A stretch of 64,000 nt of DNA, from NCBI GenBank assembly GCA_035507035.1, contig DATJOJ010000035.1:1-64000 (forward strand). The letters run 5' to 3'. The translations under genes were made by a program, and so were the position numbers. This document shows positions 57,221-64,000 of the stretch, in pieces. This DNA is from DATJOJ01 sp035507035 (GTDB lineage Bacteria; Acidobacteriota; Terriglobia; Terriglobales; Acidobacteriaceae). The notes beneath the pieces were generated by a model that did not search any database, was not told the DNA's origin, and saw nothing but the letters and a program-made list of their open reading frames with translations. How positions within the stretch are numbered: position 1 is the first letter of the stretch; the number at the start of each line of letters is the position of its first letter.

Positions 57221-60166
57221 GTGCCTAAAGTCTTAATTAATAGCGTTCTCCAAGATGCCCGACCTGACGAGCTCCTGATCGATGTGATTAACCGTACTGG
57301 AGGAGACGTTCCTCACGTCTGCTACCATCCACAACTCGGCCCGGTTCAGACCTGTGACACGTGCATGGTGGAAGTCGATGGCCGATTAGTTCGGGCATGC
57401 GCAACCAGCGTGTCGGATGGCATGCAGATCGCGACCAAATCCGCCAAAGCGTCGGCGGCCCAAGTGGAGGCGTTCGATCGTATTCTCAGCAACCATTTGC
57501 TCTACTGCACGGTGTGCGACAACAATAACGGCAACTGTACCGTCCACAACACTACGAAATTACTGGCAATCGAACACCAAAAAATCCCGTTTCGACCGAA
57601 ACCGTATGAAGTGGACAACACGAACCCGTTCTACCGTTATGATCCCGATCAGTGCATCCTGTGCGGACGCTGTGTCGAAGCGTGTCAAAACGTTGAGGTG
57701 AACGAAACCCTCTCGATCAACTGGGAAGATCCGAACCCGCGAGTGCTGTGGGATGGCGGCTCAACCATCGGAGAATCAAGTTGTGTTTCATGCGGCCACT
57801 GCGTGACGGTCTGCCCCTGCAACGCCCTGATGGAAAAAAGCATGCTCGGCCATGCCGGATTCTTAACCTCGATAAAGAAGTCAGCTCTCAGTGGCATGAT
57901 CGAAATCGTCAAAGGTCTTGAACCGGAAACCGGTTACGGAAGCATTCTGCAGATTTCTGAGACGGAAGAGGCAATGCGAGAGCATCGCATTCGCAAAACC
58001 AAGACCGCATGCACGTACTGCGGAGTCGGTTGTAGCTTCGATGTATGGACCAAAGATCGCCACATTCTGAAAGTTGCCCCCGAGCACGGCCCGGCGAACG
58101 GGATCTCCACTTGCATTAAGGGAAAGTTCGGTTGGGGTCACATCAATAGCGCCGACCGTCTGACGACCCCACTGATCCGCGAGAACGGCAGCTTTCGTAA
58201 AGCAACATGGGAAGAGGCTCTTGCCCTAGTGGCACGTCGGTTCTCGGAAATTAAGAGTCAAACCGGCCCGGATTCTCTTGCCTTCATTTCGTCGTCCAAG
58301 TGCACCAATGAAGAGAGCTTCCTAATGCAGAAGCTGGCGCGAGCCGTAATCGGTACGAATAACATCGACAATTGTTCACGCTACTGCCAGTCCCCCGCGA
58401 CCGTAGGCCTCTTCCGAACCGTGGGTTACGGAGGCGATTCAGGATCCATCTCAGATATTGAGCAAGCCGATCTGGTTATGATCATCGGCAGCAACACCGC
58501 CGAGAGCCATCCCGTGATTGCCACTCGCGTCAAGAGCTCACATAAGCTGAACCGGCAAAAGCTCATCGTTTCCGACATCCGTGAGCACGAAATGGCCCGG
58601 CGGGCAGATATCTTCCTGCACCCTCGGCCGAGCACGGATCTCATATGGCTGAATGCAGTCAGCCGCTATCTGCTCGACAACAATCTGGAGCACAAGGAAT
58701 TCCTTAAACAATGGGTAAATGGCCTGGACGAGTTCCGCAAGAGCCTTGAGCCGTTCACGATGGAAGCAGCCTCCAATGCCACCGGCTTGTCCGTGGAAAC
58801 GCTGACAACCGTGGCACAAATGATCGCGCAGGCCAAGAGTATGTGCATTTTGTGGGCGATGGGAATCACCCAACACAGCCAGGGCTCCGACGGCTCCACT
58901 GCGATCTCGAACCTGCTGCTCATCACCGGCAACTACATGCGGCCCGGAACCGGCGCCTATCCTTTGCGTGGTCACAACAACGTGCAGGGGGCGAGTGATC
59001 ACGGTTCCATGCCGAACAGTTTGGCGGGATATCAATCGGTTGACGATCCTGAAGTGCGAGCTCGTCACGAAGCCGCATGGAAAGTGAAACTCCCCTCCAC
59101 CAAAGGCCTCGACAACCATGAAATGGTCGAAGCGATTCATGCCGGCAAGCTCAAAGCGATGTACGTCATGGGTGAGGAGATGAGTATCGTCGATTCGAAT
59201 GCCAACTACGTGCAGGCGGCTTTTGAGAAACTCGATTTCTTCGTTGTACAGGACATTTTCTTCAGTCACACATGCAGCTTTGCCGATGTGGTTCTTCCCG
59301 GAGCTCCAAGCCTGGAAAAAGAAGGAACGTTCACCAGCACCGAACGGCGCATTCAGCGACTGTACGAAGTTTTGGAGCCGCTGGAAGGCTGTCGGCCGGA
59401 TTGGAAAATCGTTCGCGATCTTGCCAATGAGTTGGGTGCGAGTTGGCACTACCAGCATCCTTCCGACGTCATGGACGAAATCGCTGGCCTTACTCCGATG
59501 TTTGCCGGCGTGAACTACAGGCGGCTGGAGGGTTACGAATCGTTGCAGTGGCCGGTAGCGGCCGACGGCTCCGATCAACCCCTCCTTTACACAAAATCGT
59601 TTGCCTTCCCCGACGGCAAGGCCAAACTCTTTCCGGTGTCTTGGCGCGGCCCGGTGGACCAACCCGATGCAACCTACGACTTACATCTGAACAACGGCCG
59701 GCTATTGGAGCATTTTCATGAAGGGAATCTGACCTATCGCACCGATGGCATTCGCCAGAAAACTCCGGATGTTTTTGTTGAGGTGTCTCCAGAATTGGCG
59801 GAAGAGCGCGGCATTCAGAGTGGCACCTGGCTTCAACTCATTTCGCGCTACGGGCAGGTTCGCGTTCGTGCTTTGGTCACAGACCGGGTCAGCGGTCGCG
59901 AGCTGTACATGCCAATGAACTCGGTAGAGAGCCCAGTGAATCGTTTGACCAGTAGCCACGCTGATCCGGTAACGAACACGCCGGCCTATAAAGAAAATAG
60001 TGTCCAACTCAAAGTGCTGGAGCGGGGTGAGAACCCACTTCCACGCATCAACTTTCGGTTCGGACACCCGACGCCACAAAACGGCGTGGAAGTGGAGCGT
60101 AAATGGAAGCGACCGGACTATAGTCCCCCAGGAAACGGTTTGGTGCAGTTGCAGAAAAATAAATAA
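57221..60166 (+). CDS. fdhF: Formate dehydrogenase alpha subunit (NAD-type, fused NuoG-like N-terminus)
   Basis: 981-residue molybdo/tungsto-pterin oxidoreductase converting formate to CO2. An N-terminal [2Fe-2S] domain has Cys34, Cys45, Cys48 and Cys60. A His/Cys cluster region (LLYCTVCDNNNGNC) and two [4Fe-4S] sites (CILCGRCVEAC, CVSCGHCVTVCPC) follow, then the Mo-bis-MGD domains from TACTYCGVGCSFDVW. The active-site segment NCSRYCQSPAT carries Cys at the selenocysteine position, with no in-frame TGA. Start is GTG at 57221 after GAGGAAAAGG. No separate beta or gamma diaphorase genes are adjacent, so the electron acceptor is uncertain. Confidence 0.95.
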   Translation: MPKVLINSVLQDARPDELLIDVINRTGGDVPHVCYHPQLGPVQTCDTCMVEVDGRLVRACATSVSDGMQIATKSAKASAAQVEAFDRILSNHLLYCTVCDNNNGNCTVHNTTKLLAIEHQKIPFRPKPYEVDNTNPFYRYDPDQCILCGRCVEACQNVEVNETLSINWEDPNPRVLWDGGSTIGESSCVSCGHCVTVCPCNALMEKSMLGHAGFLTSIKKSALSGMIEIVKGLEPETGYGSILQISETEEAMREHRIRKTKTACTYCGVGCSFDVWTKDRHILKVAPEHGPANGISTCIKGKFGWGHINSADRLTTPLIRENGSFRKATWEEALALVARRFSEIKSQTGPDSLAFISSSKCTNEESFLMQKLARAVIGTNNIDNCSRYCQSPATVGLFRTVGYGGDSGSISDIEQADLVMIIGSNTAESHPVIATRVKSSHKLNRQKLIVSDIREHEMARRADIFLHPRPSTDLIWLNAVSRYLLDNNLEHKEFLKQWVNGLDEFRKSLEPFTMEAASNATGLSVETLTTVAQMIAQAKSMCILWAMGITQHSQGSDGSTAISNLLLITGNYMRPGTGAYPLRGHNNVQGASDHGSMPNSLAGYQSVDDPEVRARHEAAWKVKLPSTKGLDNHEMVEAIHAGKLKAMYVMGEEMSIVDSNANYVQAAFEKLDFFVVQDIFFSHTCSFADVVLPGAPSLEKEGTFTSTERRIQRLYEVLEPLEGCRPDWKIVRDLANELGASWHYQHPSDVMDEIAGLTPMFAGVNYRRLEGYESLQWPVAADGSDQPLLYTKSFAFPDGKAKLFPVSWRGPVDQPDATYDLHLNNGRLLEHFHEGNLTYRTDGIRQKTPDVFVEVSPELAEERGIQSGTWLQLISRYGQVRVRALVTDRVSGRELYMPMNSVESPVNRLTSSHADPVTNTPAYKENSVQLKVLERGENPLPRINFRFGHPTPQNGVEVERKWKRPDYSPPGNGLVQLQKNK

Positions 60167-60181
60167 AAGTCAGGAGGAGCG

Positions 60182-60661
60182 ATGGCATTACCAATTCCAC
60201 TGAACATTCCTCCACGGGACCGGGCCGCTGAACTACGTTCGCGCCTGGAGGGTGCACCCGAACAGCACGCGGAAGCATTGCTATCCGCCTATGAAGTATT
60301 GCAAGCGATGCACGAACAAGGTGTGCTCGATATTCTGCGGGCTGGGTTGAGTGCCAAAGATCAGATCCTTGAGAAGGCGGTCGACGCGGCCAATACTCCG
60401 GAGGCAATTCGAGCCATTCGAAATCTCCTATTTTGGAGAAGTATCCTGGGCAGCATTGAACCGGGGTGGTTTCAAGGGCTGTTTCAGGCAATCCCCGAAG
60501 GCATAGCCCAAGCCACAACGGAGCGGAAAAAATCAGTGAGTCTGTGGCAGATAATACGGAGAGCTTGCAGCAGAGACAGCCGTCGAGGAATGGCTGCCGC
60601 GATAGATTTTCTTGAAGCCTTCGGACGTCATCTTCAAACCCTCAAAGAACCGTCGCGATAG
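60182..60661 (+). CDS. DUF1641 protein, formate dehydrogenase partner (YrhD-like)
   Basis: 159-residue helical protein with a DUF1641 domain (ALLSAYEVLQAMHEQGVLDILRAGLSAKDQILEKAVDAAN, then AIRNLLFWRSILGSIEPGWFQG). The family accompanies YrhE-type formate dehydrogenases and is probably a small subunit or assembly factor. AGGAGG lies just before the ATG, and the start is 15 bases after the dehydrogenase stop. The pair reproduces the Bacillus yrhED neighbourhood. Confidence 0.85.
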   Translation: MALPIPLNIPPRDRAAELRSRLEGAPEQHAEALLSAYEVLQAMHEQGVLDILRAGLSAKDQILEKAVDAANTPEAIRAIRNLLFWRSILGSIEPGWFQGLFQAIPEGIAQATTERKKSVSLWQIIRRACSRDSRRGMAAAIDFLEAFGRHLQTLKEPSR

Positions 60662-60876
60662 CGTGGCGCCTCCAGCAAAGGCTCTCGACACTCGCAATCG
60701 CCATCTCTCGAGTGGGGAAGCCTGAAGCGATGATGCTAGGCGCGCGGCAATGAGAGTGCGCAAGGATTCCTCGTTGGCATAGGCAATCGCCACGCATTCC
60801 CGGTGACCAGCCGTCCGATGGGCCTCGATGACCGCGGGTTTGGGCTCTGCTTGACTCCGGGCCTACAAGGCTCCCA
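60642..60876 (-). pseudogene. Possible frameshifted small gene, unidentified
   Basis: On the minus strand one frame reads HRECVAIAYANEESLRTLIA and the adjacent frame continues APSIIASGFPTREMAIASVE. Joining them needs removal of two bases at a GCGCGC run near 60740. The continuity suggests a decayed short protein, but no family is recognised and the tail overlaps the DUF1641 gene. Low confidence. Confidence 0.3.
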
Positions 60877-61146
60877 TTCACCAAACTAAGTACTTAAACG
60901 GTGGCAAGCCGTGGGCGAAAACGCTTTTGTTCGCCCATCGGAGACAAGGCTCTTGCTAACGACAGGGGAGACAAGCCTGTCCGACACCGTGTCGACAGAC
61001 CGACATGTGTGTTGCTTTGAAGAGTTCTGTATCCAAATAACCTTCTGAAATTCCGGTATTCCTTCTTTGGCACAACCTTTGCAAGAGCAGGAATTGACCC
61101 TCCCATGTTCTGGGCGGATTCCTACTGACCGCGAGGTTGAACAACC
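60877..61146 (+). promoter_or_regulatory. Leader region of the oxalate decarboxylase gene
   Basis: 270 bases without a gene. A dyad CGACAC-C-GTGTCG at 60982-60994 sits about 150 bases before the start codon and resembles the inner part of the 20-28 kb operator. It does not have the promoter spacing of that set. Confidence 0.4.
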
Positions 61147-62418
61147 ATGAACCAAAATCCAAAAGATGAAACAGTGTCTGAACTGCCCTCAAGAAGGAGC
61201 TTCCTCGGGTTAAGTTCAGCAGCCGTAGCGACTGCAGCGCTCGTTGGTGTCGCTGCGAAAGCGCAAGAGATGCAGGACACACGCCAGGCGGAAAAGAATA
61301 GCTCGGTAAGCGATCCTGGCCAGGAAAACGCGCCGCTGCTCGATGAAAACCCAAGTTCGAACATGCCTCCACCGACCGACCATGGCGATATTGGTCCAGT
61401 CTGGTACTCGTTCGACCTCGCGCACAAGCGCATACAAAACGGTGGCTGGACGCACGAAGTAAACTCGAAAGTCTTACCAACGTCAAAGGACTTGGCCGGC
61501 GTAAATATGCGCCTTACGGCAGGCAGCTTTCGCGAGCTGCACTGGCACACGGCCGATGAGTGGGCCATCATGCTGGACGGTAACGCTCGCGTTACCGTGA
61601 TGGAACCCGACGGTTCCATGTTCATCAACGATGTGGGCAAGGGCGACCTCTGGCTGTTCCCAGCGGGCTTTCCCCACTCCATTCAGGGGCTGCAGCCGAA
61701 CGGTTGCGAGTTCCTGCTGGTTTTCGATCAAGGCGATTTTTCCGAAGATGGCACCTTCCTTCTGTCCGAGACCATTGCGCATACACCACGCAAAGTCCTG
61801 GCACAGAATTTCGATCTCGATCTGGACGTTATCAACAAAATCGTGAGGAAAGATTCTCTCTACATTTTCCCTGCGGACCTGCCCCTGTCTCTTGCCCAAG
61901 ACAAGGCCGCCATCGGAGGGCTGCGTGTGGCATCGCGCCAACAGTACACTTTCAAAATGGAGGCCATGGAGCCTACCCGCAAGACGGATGGTGGCGAAGT
62001 TCGCATCGTGGACTCGAGTAACTTTCCTGTTTCCAAGAATATCGCCGCGGCGATGATTACTTTGAAACCGGGGGCGTTGCGCGAAATGCATTGGCACCCC
62101 AACGCCAGTGAGTGGCAGTTTTGGATGGCAGGGCAGGGACGCATGACGGTTGTTATGAACGAAGGAAGAGCTCGTACGATGGACTTTCACGCTAACGATG
62201 TGGGCTACGTTCCTCGAGTTGCGGCCCACTACTTTGAAAATACCGGGAAGACCGATGTGGTTGCCCTGGAAATGTTCAAGGCCGATCGATTCATGGACGT
62301 CTCACTGAACAATTGGCTGCGGCGCGTACCGCCGGAGATGCTACGTGCCCATCTCAATCTCAACCAGGATCAAATTGCAAAAATTCCTGCAGAAAAAGAG
62401 CTTGTGATTGCTGGGTAA
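61147..62418 (+). CDS. oxdC: Tat-exported bicupin oxalate decarboxylase
   Basis: 423 residues. A twin-arginine signal (PSRRSFLGLSSAAVATAALVG, about 15-38) is followed by two cupin domains. Manganese-site residues appear in both: ELHWHTADEWAIM with FPHSIQG in the first, and EMHWHPNASEWQFWM with VAAHYFEN in the second. The lid segment SEDGT, in the place of SENST of Bacillus OxdC, keeps the Glu needed for decarboxylation rather than oxidation. The reaction is oxalate to formate plus CO2. Formate dehydrogenase lies 1 kb upstream and tatA directly downstream, matching substrate and export route. Confidence 0.9.
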   Translation: MNQNPKDETVSELPSRRSFLGLSSAAVATAALVGVAAKAQEMQDTRQAEKNSSVSDPGQENAPLLDENPSSNMPPPTDHGDIGPVWYSFDLAHKRIQNGGWTHEVNSKVLPTSKDLAGVNMRLTAGSFRELHWHTADEWAIMLDGNARVTVMEPDGSMFINDVGKGDLWLFPAGFPHSIQGLQPNGCEFLLVFDQGDFSEDGTFLLSETIAHTPRKVLAQNFDLDLDVINKIVRKDSLYIFPADLPLSLAQDKAAIGGLRVASRQQYTFKMEAMEPTRKTDGGEVRIVDSSNFPVSKNIAAAMITLKPGALREMHWHPNASEWQFWMAGQGRMTVVMNEGRARTMDFHANDVGYVPRVAAHYFENTGKTDVVALEMFKADRFMDVSLNNWLRRVPPEMLRAHLNLNQDQIAKIPAEKELVIAG

Positions 62419-62431
62419 TCGCACAAGCTCT
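62397..62431 (+). terminator. Stem-loop across the oxdC stop codon
   Basis: AGAGCTTGTG at 62397-62406 pairs with CACAAGCTCT at 62422-62431, extended by ATT/AAT inside with a two-base bulge. No long T-run follows (only TTATTT), so it may be an attenuator or mRNA-stabilising hairpin between oxdC and tatA rather than a full terminator. Confidence 0.5.
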
Positions 62432-62490
62432 GCTTATTTGTGCCAACACGGCTCAAAGGCCGCGTAATTCACCCCTTGAGGACTTTGAAT

Positions 62491-62676
62491 ATGTTTGAAG
62501 GAATATTGCAGCCGATGCACCTTTTGGTGATCTTTTTTATAGCCCTGTTAGTGTTTGGTCCCAAGAAACTTCCAGAGTTAGGAAAGGGACTTGGCGCGGG
62601 CATCCGCGCCCTAAAAGATGGGCTGAAGGACACTGCTGCTGACGCTGACAGAGCGAATAATGGGAAGATCGCTTGA
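62491..62676 (+). CDS. tatA: Sec-independent translocase protein TatA/E
   Basis: 61 residues: one N-terminal membrane helix (QPMHLLVIFFIALLVFGPKKLPELGKGLG) with the conserved FGPKKLPELG hinge, then an amphipathic helix (GAGIRALKDGLKD) and a short charged tail. GAGGAC precedes the ATG at 62491. It is a stand-alone tatA without tatB or tatC, 72 bases after a Tat substrate gene, suggesting a dedicated supply of pore subunit for the oxalate decarboxylase. Confidence 0.92.
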   Translation: MFEGILQPMHLLVIFFIALLVFGPKKLPELGKGLGAGIRALKDGLKDTAADADRANNGKIA

Positions 62677-63100
62677 ATCGAATCTACCGCGAAATTTTTC
62701 GCCTATTACCAACCGGGTGATGCGTAAGGTAATTTGACTCCGGCAGAGCACGGTGTCTCTCCCACACCGCTGCCGGTTCTTCCCTTACCCACCCTCTCTT
62801 GCTCGCCCGGCTTCCGGATGGAACTTGCTGGCTCGATTCTCCAATTTGCGCTCGATCCTGACTGAAAGGATCTTTCCTCTGACCGCAATCGCGTGGGACT
62901 GCGCCTCCTCCGACACTTCCGACACTACCTGTCCACATGTGGACGCCAAGCCAGACTCGCTCTGCGGTAGCGACTGAATGTGGTTGCCGCGCATAGGCTT
63001 AGCTTTGGTGTCGATTGGCACAACGAATGCTTTGTCATTGCAAGCGACACACGGCAGCACACTCGCAATCGAGACGCTTTAGCAAGATCAGGGAATCAAT
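62677..63100. other. Intergenic region before the RND gene, with palindrome
   Basis: 424 bases with no supported gene. A perfect 14-base palindrome GTCCACATGTGGAC is at 62931-62944, about 157 bases before the RND start codon. A GCGAAA/TTTCGC hairpin at about 62689-62702 follows tatA. Confidence 0.5.
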
Positions 63101-64000
63101 ATGTGGATTGTTCGACTGGCATTGCGCAGGCCATACACGTTCGTGGTCATGGCGATTCTGATCTTAGTCATGGGAGCACTTTCCATCCTGCGCACTCCTA
63201 CCGACATTTTCCCGAACATCGATATTCCCGTCGTCAGCATTATCTGGACCTACAACGGGATGGTCCCCAAAGACATGGCAGATCGCATCGTCAGTGTTAC
63301 CGAACGAAACCTCACCACGATAGTCGATAACATCGAGCATGTCGAATCTCAGTCACTGTATGGCATCGCAGTCGTAAAGGTGTTTCTGCAGCCAGGCGCC
63401 AGTATCGACCGGGCGATTGCGCAAATTACCGCCAGCTCTCAGACTCAGCTAAAACAACTAGCTCCCGGAACTACCCCACCTCTCATCATCGCGTACAGCG
63501 CGTCGAGTGTCCCAGTGTTGCAGCTCGCTCTCTCCGGGCAGGGATTGTCCGAACAGCAGCTCAACGATTACGGCCTGAATTTCATTCGGACTCAGCTGAT
63601 TACGATTCCGGGAACAGCAGTTCCCTATCCGTACGGCGGCAAGCAACGGCAAGTACAGGTGGATCTCAACCCAGCGGCCTTGCAGGCAAAAGGCCTCTCC
63701 GCGCTGGACGTAGTGAATGCGATCACCCTGCAGAACCTAATTCTGCCAACCGGAACCTCGAAAATCGGAAGCAAGGAATACGACGTTGACGTTCCCAACG
63801 CAGCACCGCAGACAATGGGGGAATTGAATCGCATTCCCATCAAGACTGTCGGGGACACCACCATTTACATGAAAGATGTGGCCTGGGTGCGCGATGGATT
63901 TCCGCCTCAGACCAATATTGTGCGAGTCGATGGGCAACGCTCCGTACTGCTTACCATTCAGAAGGCGGGCAACGCATCCACGCTGGATGTCATTTCTGGT
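63101..64000 (+). CDS. RND-family efflux transporter permease (partial, first 300 residues)
   Basis: Inner-membrane proton-driven pump of the AcrB/MdtB class, cut by the window edge. The first membrane helix (VRLALRRPYTFVVMAILILVMGALSI) is followed by RTPTDIFPNIDIPVVSIIWTYNGM. The porter-domain segments VESQSLYGIAVVKVFLQPGASIDRAIAQI, IPGTAVPYPYGGKQRQVQVDLNPAALQAKGLSALDVVNAI and TTIYMKDVAWVRDG come next. All are typical of this family, with the YNGM turn in place of the usual YPGA. No adaptor gene lies upstream in the window, so its partners are probably downstream. Confidence 0.93.
   Translation, partial: MWIVRLALRRPYTFVVMAILILVMGALSILRTPTDIFPNIDIPVVSIIWTYNGMVPKDMADRIVSVTERNLTTIVDNIEHVESQSLYGIAVVKVFLQPGASIDRAIAQITASSQTQLKQLAPGTTPPLIIAYSASSVPVLQLALSGQGLSEQQLNDYGLNFIRTQLITIPGTAVPYPYGGKQRQVQVDLNPAALQAKGLSALDVVNAITLQNLILPTGTSKIGSKEYDVDVPNAAPQTMGELNRIPIKTVGDTTIYMKDVAWVRDGFPPQTNIVRVDGQRSVLLTIQKAGNASTLDVISG

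Noticed and set aside
58360..58400. Selenocysteine in the formate dehydrogenase
   Set aside because: The position is encoded as Cys (TGC) and the frame has no internal TGA, so no Sec recoding is needed.
60981..61026. CCGACACCGTGTCGACAG as a sixth member of the shared operator set, before oxdC
   Set aside because: The first eight bases fit, but no -35/-10 pair lies at the 17-base offset and the outer bases diverge.

Overview
The window is a chromosomal segment of about 59% GC from a Gram-negative bacterium, most likely an acidobacterium of the Terriglobia (Acidobacteriales) type. That placement is an inference from gene content: GloVer-repeat proteins, a DUF3300/DUF2950 pair, a YtcA/HlyD/FUSC efflux set, BlaI/M56 pairs, many secreted repeat lipoproteins, and the mre/mrdA shape locus near recA. 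No rRNA marker is present to confirm it.

Layout. 1-9.2 kb is core genome: the mreB-mreC-mreD-mrdA rod-shape cluster (minus strand; mrdA is cut by the window edge), a PilZ protein, a FecR-domain protein, a DUF3224 protein and recA. 9.3-20 kb holds envelope and secreted proteins (a GT39-type transferase, PQQ-type beta-propeller, FG-GAP protein, PLC-type phosphoesterase lipoprotein, serine/glycine-linker lipoprotein), a BlaI/M56 pair with a palindrome at its start, and a MazF-type toxin-antitoxin pair. 20-28.5 kb holds a beta-carbonic anhydrase, a divergently arranged MdtNOP-like efflux system (TolC-type protein facing YtcA-HlyD-FUSC), an ECF sigma factor and a DJ-1/PfpI protein. Five promoters in this stretch share one operator-like dyad whose centre lies exactly 17 nt before the -35 hexamer, so these genes look like one undescribed regulon.

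28.6-47.3 kb is a signalling island: FixJ-type regulators, three PAS histidine kinases, a MEDS sensor, and two copies of a split NtrC module (stand-alone receiver plus sigma-54 AAA+/Fis protein), one of them frameshifted. Its centre is a mobile-element graveyard beside tRNA-Val(GAC): two opposed integrase fragments, an IS110-family element with a strongly structured leader that may be its bridge RNA, and a frameshifted ImmA/IrrE-like gene.

47.4-64 kb is metabolic and stress related: an orphan toluene-monooxygenase-type diiron alpha subunit followed by truncated TmoB-like and IorB-like genes, two tandem Tat-exported aldo/keto reductases, a multicopper oxidase, DUF2950/DUF3300 proteins, an ECF sigma gene overlapping a metallothionein-like gene, an NAD-type formate dehydrogenase with its DUF1641 partner, a Tat-exported bicupin oxalate decarboxylase with tatA beside it, and the start of an RND pump. 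Oxalate decarboxylase, formate dehydrogenase and, at a distance, carbonic anhydrase form a plausible oxalate to formate to CO2 route.
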